A stretch of DNA of 34,899 bases from Alphaproteobacteria bacterium (GTDB lineage: Bacteria; Pseudomonadota; Alphaproteobacteria; Micropepsales; Micropepsaceae): positions 1 to 34,899 of the forward strand of contig JAGOBA010000025.1 in NCBI GenBank assembly GCA_017983635.1, read 5' to 3'. This document shows positions 7,329-16,039 of this stretch, in pieces (position 1 is the stretch's first letter; each line of letters starts with the position of its first letter). Both the position numbers and the translations under genes were made by a program. A model generated the notes under the pieces. The model was given only the letters and a program-made list of their open reading frames with translations, made no database searches and was not told the origin of the DNA.

Positions 7329-8411
7329 TCAGGCGATCTTGCGTTTGCCGGTTCGCCTCAGCGCTGGCATCACGTGGGTTGCGAAGGCGCGCATGCTTTG
7401 TTCGGCTTCGTCGTAGCGCATGCCGCCGAAACGGAAACACGGATTGATGTCGAAGTCGCCAAGCAGTTCCCGTCGCAGTTCGAACTTCTCGATGATTTGC
7501 GCGGGCGTGCCCCAGGCCGTGACATCGAGATAGCCCTGGCACATGCCCTCCTTGCCGATCGCGCGAAGAAAATCGACCGCCGCGCCGTAGGACTCGTACC
7601 CTTTTTTGCCTTTCAGGTGGTCGTCCATCAGTTCGTAGTGATTGAGGACGCTCAGTAAGTAGCGGCTCACGTATTTTTCGCCCAGTTCCTTGGCGCGCGC
7701 GGGGTCGGTGTCGCAATAGGTGAAATCGCAGATCATAATCGGCGGAGCGTCCTTGCCGTGATGCTGCTTGAAGGCGGCGCGATACTCGTTCACCGATACG
7801 ACCTGCGCCTCCCACGGGCGCTGGGCAAAGATGACCATGCGGGCGCCCATTTTGGCGCATTGCTGGACCGAGTCCGGCGACATCGCGACCGAATAAATCC
7901 GGTCTGCGAAAGGCTTGCCTTCCGGGCGCGGGCGGATCTCGGTGCGCTTCTGCGGGTAGTAAGGGCCCTTGCCCTCGATCGCGCCGGTTTCGAGCGCCTT
8001 GAGCACCATCGCGGCGGACTCGTCGAACCGGTCGCGCGACTCGTCCATGTCGATACCCATGCCGGCATATTCCTTGCGCGCCAAGCCGCGACCCATGCCG
8101 AACAACAGGCGGCCACTGCTGAGAATATCGAGCAGGGCGATCTTTTCGGCGATCCGGATGGGCAAGTTCCAGGGCATGATCACCGCGCCTGTGCCGAGCT
8201 TGATGCGCGTTGTGCGCGCCGCCATGTAACTCAGGAACTGCGTGTTGTCGGGACAGAACGAGTAGTCCTCGAAGTGATGTTCGACCGGCCATAGCGCGTC
8301 GAAGCCGAGTTCCTCGGCGAGCAATCCCAGGCGTATCTCTTCCTCGTAGACCTGCGTGTCGCTGATCCGATTGCCCCAGTTCTGAAACACCATTTGAACG
8401 CCGAATTGCAT
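7329..8411 (-). CDS. LLM-class flavin-dependent monooxygenase (luciferase-like)
   Basis: This 360-residue bacterial-luciferase-type TIM barrel has the N-terminal EHHF block (about 44-47) and LLDILSSGRLLFGMGRGLARKEYAGMG, typical of FMN- or F420-dependent class members. Such enzymes use reduced flavin from a partner reductase to oxygenate ketones, aldehydes or heterocycles. The ATG is chosen because GGAGG lies 8 bp upstream; a TTG seven codons earlier is less likely. It lies 39 bp downstream of an enoyl-CoA hydratase gene on the same strand and ends 5 bp from the convergent Coq4-like gene. No flavin reductase gene is visible in the window. The substrate is unknown. Confidence 0.88.
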   Translation of the reverse strand: MQFGVQMVFQNWGNRISDTQVYEEEIRLGLLAEELGFDALWPVEHHFEDYSFCPDNTQFLSYMAARTTRIKLGTGAVIMPWNLPIRIAEKIALLDILSSGRLLFGMGRGLARKEYAGMGIDMDESRDRFDESAAMVLKALETGAIEGKGPYYPQKRTEIRPRPEGKPFADRIYSVAMSPDSVQQCAKMGARMVIFAQRPWEAQVVSVNEYRAAFKQHHGKDAPPIMICDFTYCDTDPARAKELGEKYVSRYLLSVLNHYELMDDHLKGKKGYESYGAAVDFLRAIGKEGMCQGYLDVTAWGTPAQIIEKFELRRELLGDFDINPCFRFGGMRYDEAEQSMRAFATHVMPALRRTGKRKIA

Positions 8412-8450
8412 GAGATACGCCTCCTCGGTCAAACTTGCCTTCGCCGTGTC

Positions 8451-9263
8451 TTAGCGGCCCTTGAAGACGGGCTTGCGCTTTTCCATGAACGCGCGCGGTC
8501 CTTCGCGCGCGTCCTCGCTCTTAAAGACGGGGGCGGCGAAACGCGATTCCATCGCCAGGGCTTCGCTCTCGGACCGGCCCTGACATTCGCGGGCCGACTT
8601 GCGAATAGCCTGAACGGCGATCGGGCCGTTGGCGGCGACCTTTTCGGCGAGTTCGAATGCGGCTTCCAAAACTTGTTTTTGAGGCACAACGCGATTGAGG
8701 AAGCCAAGAGTGTAGGCTTCATGGGCTGTGATCAGATCGCCCGTGAGCAAAAGCTCCATCGCGCGCGCGTAGGGAATCTGGCGAGGTAGTCGCACTGTCG
8801 ATCCGCCCCCCGGAAAAATCGCCCATTTGACCTCCTGCACGCCGAGCTTGGCCGTATCGGCCGCGATACGCATATCGGTGCCTTGCGCCAGCTCCATGCC
8901 GCCCGCGACGGCGAAGCCGTTGATCGCGGCGATCACCGGCTTGGTGACGTCAAAATCACGCAATAGTCCCTTCGCCAGAACGGTGCGGTCGTCCAAGAGC
9001 TTTTGATCCCATTCGTTCTGAGGCTTTCGCGCGCCGTTGAAGAGCGGGATGAGTTGCCCCAGATCGGCGCCCGAACAAAACGCCTTATCGCCGGCGCCGG
9101 TGACGATGGCCACGCGAATGTCCGCGTCGTCGCATATCTCTTCCCAATGGCCGGCGAGCCGGACGAGCATCTCCGGGCTGAAAGCATTGTGCGCCTCGGG
9201 CCGGTTGAGCGTGACGAGAGCGATGTGTCCCTTTTTTTCCAGCAGCGCAGGTTGGTTGGTCAT
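8451..9263 (-). CDS. Enoyl-CoA hydratase/isomerase family protein
   Basis: This 270-residue crotonase-fold protein has KAFCSGADLGQL (about 59-70) for the oxyanion hole and NGFAVAGGMELAQGTDMRIA (about 114-133) with a glutamate, followed by VQEVKWAIFPGGGSTVRLPRQI. The C-terminal FMEKRKPVFKGR is the usual crotonase tail. It probably hydrates or isomerises an enoyl-CoA in the same pathway as the neighbouring LLM oxygenase, which it precedes by 39 bp. AAGGGA is placed 6 bp before the ATG, and this ribosome-binding region is present twice as a 20-bp tandem repeat. It is divergent from the amidohydrolase unit. Confidence 0.9.
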   Translation of the reverse strand: MTNQPALLEKKGHIALVTLNRPEAHNAFSPEMLVRLAGHWEEICDDADIRVAIVTGAGDKAFCSGADLGQLIPLFNGARKPQNEWDQKLLDDRTVLAKGLLRDFDVTKPVIAAINGFAVAGGMELAQGTDMRIAADTAKLGVQEVKWAIFPGGGSTVRLPRQIPYARAMELLLTGDLITAHEAYTLGFLNRVVPQKQVLEAAFELAEKVAANGPIAVQAIRKSARECQGRSESEALAMESRFAAPVFKSEDAREGPRAFMEKRKPVFKGR

Positions 9264-9300
9264 CGGTTGTCCCTTACGTAAATCGGTTGTCCCTCACGTA
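9261..9300. repeat. 20-bp tandem duplication covering a ribosome-binding site
   Basis: Two adjacent 20-bp copies (9261-9280 and 9281-9300) share ATCGGTTGTCCC and end in ACGTA, with two mismatches. The inner copy includes the start codon and Shine-Dalgarno of the minus-strand enoyl-CoA hydratase; the outer copy repeats the Shine-Dalgarno (GAGGGA) but has lost the ATG (AAT in place of CAT on the plus strand). Confidence 0.8.
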
Positions 9301-9312
9301 ACACGTATGTGT
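9301..9312. promoter_or_regulatory. Candidate operator ACACGTATGTGT in a divergent intergenic region
   Basis: This near-palindromic 12-mer lies between the divergent enoyl-CoA hydratase and amidohydrolase genes. Its reverse complement contains ACATACGTGT, which occurs again at 17602-17611 in the other large divergent intergenic region. A shared binding site, possibly for the IclR protein encoded between the two regions, is an inference. Confidence 0.35.
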
Positions 9313-9394
9313 GGCTGGCCGCATGGATGTGAATTTAGCTGGACTCTCGGCCCGGCACTAGCGAAAATCGCGCAAAGCCTTTTGGGAGGACCAA

Positions 9395-10498
9395 ATGTTG
9401 AAGAAACCCATCTCAGCAGATTCTCACATTACCGAACCGCCGAATTGCTACATCGACCATATCGATCCGAAGTTCCGCGATCGCGCGCCGCACATGAAGC
9501 GGCTCGACAAGGTCGGCGATGTTTTCGTGATCGAGGGACTCAACACGCCGATCCCGATGGGGCTCGTCGCGGCGGCAGGCAAGAACCCCGCCGACATCAC
9601 GACGGACGGCGTTGCCTTCGAAGATTTGTGGCGTAGCGGCTGGGACCCGAAATACCGCGTCGCCGACCAGGAAAAAGACGGGATCGCAGCCGAGTTCATA
9701 TATCCCACGGTTGGCATGATGCTCTGCAACCATCCGGACTTCGACTACAAGAAGGCTTGTTTCGAAGCCTATAATCGCTGGCTGCAAGAGTATTGCAGCG
9801 AAGCGCCCACGAGGCTCTACGGCCTGGCACAGGTTTCCATGCGCACGCCCGAGGACGGCGTCGCGGAAATCAAAAAGGCCAAGGAAATGGGATTCAAGGG
9901 CGTGATGATGCCCGGCAATCCGGCGCAGGCGGATTATGACGACAAAATCTACGACAAGGTTTGGGCGACGGCCGTCGAGCTCGACATGCCGCTGTCGTTC
10001 CATATCTTGACGGGCAAGTCGGACAGCCTTGGCAACCAGGTCCGCGGGCCGCGCATCAACGGCTTCCTGACGATCATTCGCGGCTGCCAGGACGTGATGG
10101 GCACGTTCATTTTTGGGGGCGTGTTCGATCGCTTCCCCAAGCTCAAGCTCGTGTGCGTCGAAGCCGATGCGGGCTGGGTGCCGCACTACATGTACCGCAT
10201 GGATCACGCCTACAAGCGTCATCGCTATTGGATGAAGGCGCCGCCGCTCAAGAAGCTGCCTAGCGAGTATTTCAGCGAGAATATCTACGTGACGTTCCAG
10301 GACGACTGGGTCGCCTTCAGGATGACGGACATGTGCAACGTCCGGCGCTTGATGTGGGCGAACGACTTTCCGCATTCGGATTCGACATGGCCGTGGTCGC
10401 AAAAAATGCTCGAGGAGCATACGAAAAACCTCACCGAGCAGCAGCGAAACTGGATTTGTCACGACAACGTGGTGGAGCTTTACAAGTTGGCGAGCTAA
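9395..10498 (+). CDS. Amidohydrolase-2 (ACMSD-type) metal-dependent hydrolase or decarboxylase
   Basis: This 367-residue TIM-barrel protein starts with the metal-binding ADSHITEP (about 8-15). Further on it shows SFHILTGK (histidine strand, about 205-212), FIFGGVFDRFPKLKLVCVEADAGWVP (about 241-266) and WANDFPHSDSTWP (about 331-343) with the terminal metal/acid aspartate. The family includes ACMSD and related decarboxylases or C-C/C-O hydrolases, and large paralogous groups of unknown function found beside LLM oxygenases and acyl-CoA genes. GGGAGG precedes the ATG by 6 bp. It heads a three-gene unit with a second amidohydrolase 39 bp downstream. Hydrolase and decarboxylase roles cannot be separated here. 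Confidence 0.88.
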   Translation: MLKKPISADSHITEPPNCYIDHIDPKFRDRAPHMKRLDKVGDVFVIEGLNTPIPMGLVAAAGKNPADITTDGVAFEDLWRSGWDPKYRVADQEKDGIAAEFIYPTVGMMLCNHPDFDYKKACFEAYNRWLQEYCSEAPTRLYGLAQVSMRTPEDGVAEIKKAKEMGFKGVMMPGNPAQADYDDKIYDKVWATAVELDMPLSFHILTGKSDSLGNQVRGPRINGFLTIIRGCQDVMGTFIFGGVFDRFPKLKLVCVEADAGWVPHYMYRMDHAYKRHRYWMKAPPLKKLPSEYFSENIYVTFQDDWVAFRMTDMCNVRRLMWANDFPHSDSTWPWSQKMLEEHTKNLTEQQRNWICHDNVVELYKLAS

Positions 10499-10537
10499 CG
10501 GCGACTTAGACCGGGCAGCCGGAAGGGAGGGACTTCC

Positions 10538-12232
10538 ATGCGCTACGATTTGAAGATCGTGGGTGGGCGTATCGTGGACGGTACGGGGTCGGCGGCCTAT
10601 GCCGGCGATGTCGGTGTTCTGAACGGCAAGGTTGTGGCTTTGGGACAGGCGCCGGGCGACGCCAAGACCATCATCGACGCGCGCGGTCAGGTGGTGGCGC
10701 CCGGTTTCGTCGATATTCACACGCACTACGACGCGCAGATCCTTTGGGACAAGAAGCTCTCGATCTCGCCCTGGCACGGCGTCACGACGGTGGTGATCGG
10801 CAACTGCGGCTTCGGCATCGCGCCGACGCGCCCGGAGCATCGCGGACTCATTCTGCGCACTTTGGAAAATGTCGAAGGCATGAGTGTGAAAGCGCTTGAA
10901 GCGGGTCTGGGCCTCGATTGGCCGTTCGAGACGTTTCCGGAATATCTCGATACGGTGGAAAAACGGGGCTGCCTGATCAACGTGGCCGTGCTCCTGGGCC
11001 ACACGCCGCTCAGGCTTTTCGTCATGGGGCCGGAGGCGACCGAACGAGCCGCAGCGCCGGAAGAAGTGGCGCGCATGAAACGCATCGTGCGCGAAGGAAT
11101 CGAAGCCGGCGCCATCGGTTTCGCCACGTCCAAATCAGCGACCCATGTGGGCTATGAGGGCAGACCAGTGCCAAGCCGGCTGGCCCAATTCGACGAGATG
11201 CGGGAAATGGCCTCGGCGTTGGGCGAGGCGGGCGACGGCGTCATCCAAGCGACAGTCGGCAAGGAGTTGTCATTCGATGAGTTTGCCGAACTTAACCGCG
11301 TGTCCGGACGCCATGTCAGTTGGACGGCGCTTCTCGGCGGCGGCGGCATACTCAACGTCGGTTCTGCAGCGGAACAGCTTGTCCGCTCGCGTCAGCTTCA
11401 GGCGCAGGGCTTCCAGGTGTTTCCGCAAGTCACCTGCAGGCCGCTTAATTTCGAATTCCGCTTCGACAAGCCGTTCCTGTTTCAAAGCATGAAGGTGTTC
11501 GCGCCGGTGAACAAAGCCGGTCACGCCGACAAGTTGCGGCTCTATGCCGATGCGTCGTTCAGAGCCGGCTTTCGCGAGGCGCTGCGCGGGCCGCTGCACC
11601 AGGCGTGGGACAAGACGGTTGTCTCGTTCTGCCCGGACAAGCCCGAACTGAGCGAACGTTTGATCCGCGACGTCGCGGCCGAGCGTGGCTGCGACTCGCT
11701 CGACCTCGCGCTGGATCTGTCGATCGAAAGCGACCTGCAGGCGCGGTTCCGCGTGCCGGTTGCGAACGCGGATGAAGACGAAGTCGCGACATTGCTGCGC
11801 GATCCGTGCACCGTTCTGGGTTTGTCGGACGCGGGCGCGCATGCGAGCCAGCTCTGCGACGCTTGTTTTTCGACTCATCTGCTTGGTCGGTGGGTGCGCG
11901 AAAAACGCGCGCTTTCTCTTGAGGAAGCCGTGCGGATGCTGACGTCGCGGCCGGCGGAAGTGTTCGGCATCAAAGACCGCGGCCGCCTGGCGCTTGGACT
12001 GCCCGCCGACATCTTGATTTTCGATCCGGAAACGGTTGGCGCGGGACCGTTGCGCAGGGTTTACGACTTGCCGGCGGACGAAGACCGGCTCGTGTCGGAC
12101 GCCTCCGGGATCACCGCCGTCGTCGTCAACGGCACAGTGATCCGCAACAATGGTGTCGATGTGCTATCCGCCAACGCGCGGCTACCGGGCCGCCTGTTGC
12201 GGAATGGCGCCGCAAGCCAGGAGGCCGCATGA
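10538..12232 (+). CDS. D-aminoacylase-type amidohydrolase (N-acyl-D-amino-acid deacylase family)
   Basis: This 564-residue member of the amidohydrolase superfamily has an N-terminal beta-sandwich (DLKIVGGRIVDGTG), the metal motif GFVDIHTHYDAQILW (about 57-70), a cysteine-bearing GNCGFGIAPTRP that is typical of D-aminoacylases, a downstream GLSDAGAHASQLCD aspartate/histidine block, and a C-terminal sandwich (GRLALGLPADILIFDPETV). Known members cleave N-acyl-D-amino acids, but annotation is often looser than function. GGGAGGG precedes the ATG. Its last codons overlap the next gene by 4 bp (ATGA), so the two are translationally coupled. It may remove an amide or cyclic amide/ester from a pathway compound. 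Confidence 0.88.
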   Translation: MRYDLKIVGGRIVDGTGSAAYAGDVGVLNGKVVALGQAPGDAKTIIDARGQVVAPGFVDIHTHYDAQILWDKKLSISPWHGVTTVVIGNCGFGIAPTRPEHRGLILRTLENVEGMSVKALEAGLGLDWPFETFPEYLDTVEKRGCLINVAVLLGHTPLRLFVMGPEATERAAAPEEVARMKRIVREGIEAGAIGFATSKSATHVGYEGRPVPSRLAQFDEMREMASALGEAGDGVIQATVGKELSFDEFAELNRVSGRHVSWTALLGGGGILNVGSAAEQLVRSRQLQAQGFQVFPQVTCRPLNFEFRFDKPFLFQSMKVFAPVNKAGHADKLRLYADASFRAGFREALRGPLHQAWDKTVVSFCPDKPELSERLIRDVAAERGCDSLDLALDLSIESDLQARFRVPVANADEDEVATLLRDPCTVLGLSDAGAHASQLCDACFSTHLLGRWVREKRALSLEEAVRMLTSRPAEVFGIKDRGRLALGLPADILIFDPETVGAGPLRRVYDLPADEDRLVSDASGITAVVVNGTVIRNNGVDVLSANARLPGRLLRNGAASQEAA

Positions 12233-13122
12233 GTCTGGAGCAACTTGCAGTCGTGCGCCGGTCTCTTGCCGCGCTGGTGACGGAGGAGCCGCGTTCTCTC
12301 GAAGAACTTCGAGCATCTTATGACCAGGCGGGGTTGGCCTTCGGCATGCCCGATGGCGTCAAGGTCGCTAGCGTCAAGGCCGGCGGCGTTCCGGCGGAAT
12401 GGATCGCGCCTGCCGCGGGCGGCGGAAAAAGCGTTCTGCTTTATCTCCACGGCGGCGGCTTTGCCCTGGGTTCTCTCGATTCGCACCGCCACATGGCGGC
12501 GCGCATCGCCTTGGCATTGAACGGCCGCGTTCTGCTGATCCACTACAGGCGCGCGCCGGAGCATCCGTTTCCCGCCGCCGTCGACGATGCGTTTGCCGCC
12601 TATCGCTGGTTGATCGAAACGGGGGTCGACCCGAAGTCGCTCGCGGTGGCGGGCGACTCGGCCGGAGGCGGGCTTACCCTCGCCACGCTGGTTGTCGCGC
12701 GCGACGCCGGGTTGAAAATGCCGGCCGCCGCCGTTTGCATTTCGCCCTGGGCCAATTTGGAGAACACGGGCGCCTCATACAAGGAGCAAGCCGACGCGGA
12801 CCCAATGGTACGCCATGAAGATCTCGAGCGCTGGACGGAAGTGTATTTGGGAAAGGGAGTCTCGCGCACCGCGCCGCTCGCCTCTCCGGTCCATGCCGAT
12901 CTGAGCGGCTTGCCGCCGGTCCTCATCCAAACGGGCGGCGCGGAGGTTTTGCTGTCCGACAGTGTCTTGCTCGCCGAACGCCTCAAGCAGAAAGGCATTC
13001 CCGTCGATCTCGATGTTTGGCCCGGCATGATTCATGTTTGGCACTGGTTTGCGCCGATGTTGAGCGAAGGCCAAGCCGCGATCGACAAGATGGCAAGCTT
13101 CCTCAAGGCGAAGCTCGGGTAG
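12229..13122 (+). CDS. HSL-family alpha/beta esterase
   Basis: This 297-residue protein of the hormone-sensitive-lipase (GDXG) family has oxyanion motif HGGGFALGS (74-82), nucleophile motif GDSAGG with Ser144 (142-147), and a histidine in PGMIHVWHWF near the C-terminus. It would hydrolyse an ester or lactone in the cytoplasm. It overlaps the upstream amidohydrolase gene by 4 bp, the last gene of that unit. Its stop codon abuts the stop of the convergent IclR gene with no spacer (TAG immediately followed by CTA), leaving no room for a separate terminator. Confidence 0.9.
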   Translation: MSLEQLAVVRRSLAALVTEEPRSLEELRASYDQAGLAFGMPDGVKVASVKAGGVPAEWIAPAAGGGKSVLLYLHGGGFALGSLDSHRHMAARIALALNGRVLLIHYRRAPEHPFPAAVDDAFAAYRWLIETGVDPKSLAVAGDSAGGGLTLATLVVARDAGLKMPAAAVCISPWANLENTGASYKEQADADPMVRHEDLERWTEVYLGKGVSRTAPLASPVHADLSGLPPVLIQTGGAEVLLSDSVLLAERLKQKGIPVDLDVWPGMIHVWHWFAPMLSEGQAAIDKMASFLKAKLG

Positions 13123-13953
13123 CTATGGGCTCAATGAATCCTCGGCGGCAATGTCGTCGTCCGGCCACCGGGACTCGTGACTATCGCTTGAAATGTGTTC
13201 GGCGATGGCGCGCTTCATCAGTTCCATGAATCGCTGCTTGTTCTCGCGAAAATAGTCTTTCGGCGAAGCAATTCCCAGCGCGATCGAGCGTCCGGCGCGC
13301 TTGGCGCGAAGCGGCATGGCGAGCATGGTGGCGCCCGGTGTCACCAGATCTGCATAGAGGGCAAAGCCGCGCCTTTTGATCTTTGTCAGTTCGTCGCCGA
13401 TTTCCCGCGCCGCTTGCCGGTGATCCGGAGAAGCCGCGATGGCCTCCGCGATCAGCTTCTTGGCTTGCGGCGCCGGCATCTCGCTCAGGAGAACTCTCCC
13501 GAGGGTCGAGAAGGGAAGCAGCCGCTTTGTGCTGGGCTTAACATGGAAACGGATTGAGGTCGTTCCCTGGATAACCTTCAAATATTGGGCGTGGAGCCCG
13601 ACGCGGGTTGCGAGGATGACCGTGCAACCGGTCTCTTCCGACAGGAGTTTCATCAGGCGCTGAACATTCCGGATCGGCAGTGCCTCTGCTTCCACCCAAT
13701 TTCCGAGCAACGAGATCCGAACGCTGGGAAAGAACGTCTTTTTCTCGTCGCTGTGTTCAAGGTATCCGAGACTGACGAGACTCTTGAGAAGCGCCGCGGT
13801 GCTCGAGTGCGGGTAGCCCAGGGCTTGCGCCACGTCTTGGATCGTCACGGGCCGTCTGACTTCGTCGAAATACTCGAAAATCTCCAATACGCGGGTTGCG
13901 GACTTTACGGTCGCCGCCGACGCCTGAGCGGATTTCAACTCGTTCTGGGTCAC
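13123..13953 (-). CDS. IclR-family transcriptional regulator
   Basis: This 276-residue protein has an N-terminal winged helix-turn-helix (VKSATRVLEIFEYFDEV, then TIQDVAQALGYPHSSTAALL, about 16-57) and the IclR effector domain (about 80-255, including LPFSTLGRVLLSEM and the GFALYADLVTPGATMLAMPL core). It starts with GTG, about 8 bp after GGAG. As the last gene of a leftward unit, 23 bp after the dienoyl-CoA-reductase-like gene, it is probably co-transcribed with the catabolic genes it controls. Family members bind palindromes near divergent promoters and sense aromatic or organic acids; the divergent region at 17507-17681 is the obvious target. The C-terminus carries an unusual acidic tail (DDDIAAEDSLSP). 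Confidence 0.92.
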   Translation of the reverse strand: MTQNELKSAQASAATVKSATRVLEIFEYFDEVRRPVTIQDVAQALGYPHSSTAALLKSLVSLGYLEHSDEKKTFFPSVRISLLGNWVEAEALPIRNVQRLMKLLSEETGCTVILATRVGLHAQYLKVIQGTTSIRFHVKPSTKRLLPFSTLGRVLLSEMPAPQAKKLIAEAIAASPDHRQAAREIGDELTKIKRRGFALYADLVTPGATMLAMPLRAKRAGRSIALGIASPKDYFRENKQRFMELMKRAIAEHISSDSHESRWPDDDIAAEDSLSP

Positions 13954-13976
13954 AACAATACTCCAGTTTCAAAATA

Positions 13977-16010
13977 CTAAAGGGACAGCGCAAGGTGCGT
14001 TCCGTCTTCGACGGCCTTTACGGCGTCGAGTTCGCGCGGCTCCCTGGCGCCGCCGATCAAGTGCACGGGTTTGCCGAGCGGTTTCGCCAGCGCGAGCGTT
14101 TCGCGCGCGGGCTCTTGTCCGGCGCAGACGACGATGGTGCCGGCCTTGATGGTTTGCGCTTGGCCGCCGGCTTCGATGTGGAGTCCGTCGTCGTCGATTC
14201 GCCGGTAGACCACATCGCCGGTCATCTTTGCGTTGCGGAATTTCACTTCCAGCAGATTGGCCCAGCCCCGGGTCTTGCTCAGGCTCGCGCCGAATGCTGC
14301 CGCAGGCTTGCGCTGAAGAAGATGAACGCTGCGGGCCGAGGGCCATGCGTGGTTCGCGGCGAGCAGCGCGCCTCGTTCCACATAATTCATATCGATGCCC
14401 CAATCGGCCGCGAAGCCTTTGATGTCCGGACGCGCCGGATCGCAGGCGCCATGCGGATGGGTTAGCAGGGCCGCCACGTCGAAACCGATGCCGCCGGCGC
14501 CGATGATCGCGACCTCGGTGCCGACACAGGCTGGGTTCATGATCGCCTGAACATAGGTCAAGACCGACGGATGGTCCGATCCGGGAATTTCGAGCGCGCG
14601 CGGACGAACGCCGGTTGCCACCACGACTTCGTCGAACTCTCCCGCGCTCAAATCGGCGGCGGATACCGGTTGGCCGCAGCGAACCGTGACGCCAAGTTCC
14701 TTGAGACGCTCCGTGTAGTAACGAATGGTTTCGGCGTAGTCCTCTTTGCCAGGAATTCGCCTCGCGAGATTGAATTGCCCGCCGAGCGTCGCCTCGGCTT
14801 CGAACAGGGTGACACGGTGGCCGCGCTCGGCCGCGGTCGTGGCGCAGGCAAGCCCTGCGGGTCCGCCGCCGGCAATGGCGATCCGCTTCGGCACTCTCGC
14901 CGGCGTGCCGTGGAATTCGACTTCCCGGCACGCCGCCGGGTTGACCATGCACGACGTCAGGCGTCCGGTGAAGGCATTGTCGAGGCAGGCTTGATTGCAG
15001 CCGATGCAGATGTTGATGCTGGCGGGCTTGCCCATCGCGGCTTTTTTGACGAAATCGGGGTCTGCCAAGAGTGGGCGGGCGAGCGAGACCATGTCGGCTT
15101 GACCGCCGGCGATGATGCGTTCGGCCTGCTCCGGATTGTTGATGCGGTTTGAGGCGACAACCGGCACGGTAACTTCGCGTTTGAGCTTTTCGACCGCCCA
15201 GACGAAGGCGCCGCGCGGAACCATATGCGCGATGGTCGGAAGACGGGCTTCGTGCCAGCCGATGCCGGTGTTGACGATGTTCGCACCGGCGGCGTGGACG
15301 TCTCTTGCGAGTGCTACGACCTCCGGCCAGGAGTTGCCGCCTTCGACCAGGTCGAGCAGAGATATCCGATAGACGATGATGAAGTCCGCGCCGCACCGCT
15401 TGCGAACGCGTCCGACGACTTCCACCGGCACGCGTCGGCGATTTTCCGCCGCGCCGCCCCAGTCGTCGTCACGCTGGTTGGTGCGCGGGGCCGTGAACTG
15501 GTTGAGGAGATAGCCTTCCGAGCCCATAATCTCGACGCCGTCATATCCGGCCTCCCGGGCGAAGGCAGCGGCGGTGCCAAAATCCTCGATGGTTTGCTCG
15601 ACCTCCCGGGCGGTGAGCGCGCGCGGTGTCAGAGGATTGATGCGCGATCGAAGCGCGGACGGCGCGACCAGTCCGGCATGGCGGCCATAGCGTCCGGCAT
15701 GCAACAATTGGAGTATGATCTTGCCGCCTTCGCCGTGGACAGCATGGGTGATCGTGCGATGGCCCGAAACGGCATCGCGGGTCATCACCGAGGCGCGTTC
15801 GGACAGTTTTCCGGCCTCATTCGGCGAAATGCCTCCGGTCACCAGAATGCCGACGCCTCCTCTGGCCCGCGCGGCAAAGAACGCTGCCTGACGCTCGAAA
15901 CCGTCGGGCCGCTCTTCGAGGCCCGTGTGCATCGAGCCCATGAGAACCCGGTTCTTGAGAACCGTGAATCCGAGGTCGAGCGGCTTCAGTACATAAGGAA
16001 AAGCTGTCAT
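13977..16010 (-). CDS. 2,4-dienoyl-CoA reductase-like flavoprotein (Old Yellow Enzyme/iron-sulfur/FAD)
   Basis: This 677-residue FadH-type enzyme has an N-terminal FMN TIM barrel (1-330), a [4Fe-4S] motif Cx2Cx3Cx11C at Cys335, Cys338, Cys342 and Cys354, an FAD-binding fold starting GGGPAGLACA (381-390), and an NAD(P) fold with GAGGIGFD. The order and length match E. coli FadH, including Tyr167 and His253 at the positions of its catalytic pair (Tyr166 and His252, from memory). It would reduce a conjugated dienoyl-CoA or an alicyclic enone using NAD(P)H. The ATG used has only a weak Shine-Dalgarno; longer in-frame extension is less likely because it would run into the MaoC gene. It sits between the MaoC and IclR genes. 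Confidence 0.92.
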   Translation of the reverse strand: MTAFPYVLKPLDLGFTVLKNRVLMGSMHTGLEERPDGFERQAAFFAARARGGVGILVTGGISPNEAGKLSERASVMTRDAVSGHRTITHAVHGEGGKIILQLLHAGRYGRHAGLVAPSALRSRINPLTPRALTAREVEQTIEDFGTAAAFAREAGYDGVEIMGSEGYLLNQFTAPRTNQRDDDWGGAAENRRRVPVEVVGRVRKRCGADFIIVYRISLLDLVEGGNSWPEVVALARDVHAAGANIVNTGIGWHEARLPTIAHMVPRGAFVWAVEKLKREVTVPVVASNRINNPEQAERIIAGGQADMVSLARPLLADPDFVKKAAMGKPASINICIGCNQACLDNAFTGRLTSCMVNPAACREVEFHGTPARVPKRIAIAGGGPAGLACATTAAERGHRVTLFEAEATLGGQFNLARRIPGKEDYAETIRYYTERLKELGVTVRCGQPVSAADLSAGEFDEVVVATGVRPRALEIPGSDHPSVLTYVQAIMNPACVGTEVAIIGAGGIGFDVAALLTHPHGACDPARPDIKGFAADWGIDMNYVERGALLAANHAWPSARSVHLLQRKPAAAFGASLSKTRGWANLLEVKFRNAKMTGDVVYRRIDDDGLHIEAGGQAQTIKAGTIVVCAGQEPARETLALAKPLGKPVHLIGGAREPRELDAVKAVEDGTHLALSL

Positions 16011-16039
16011 CGCGTTCGCTGTGCGCGCATTTTCCGCGG

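Noticed and set aside
9231..9240. T-run that could suggest a terminator
   Set aside because: It lies inside the enoyl-CoA hydratase gene (encoding lysines) with no preceding stem.
9413..11002. 529-codon open frame antisense to the two amidohydrolase genes
   Set aside because: No motif, no Shine-Dalgarno, and the plus-strand genes have clear catalytic motifs and ribosome-binding sites.
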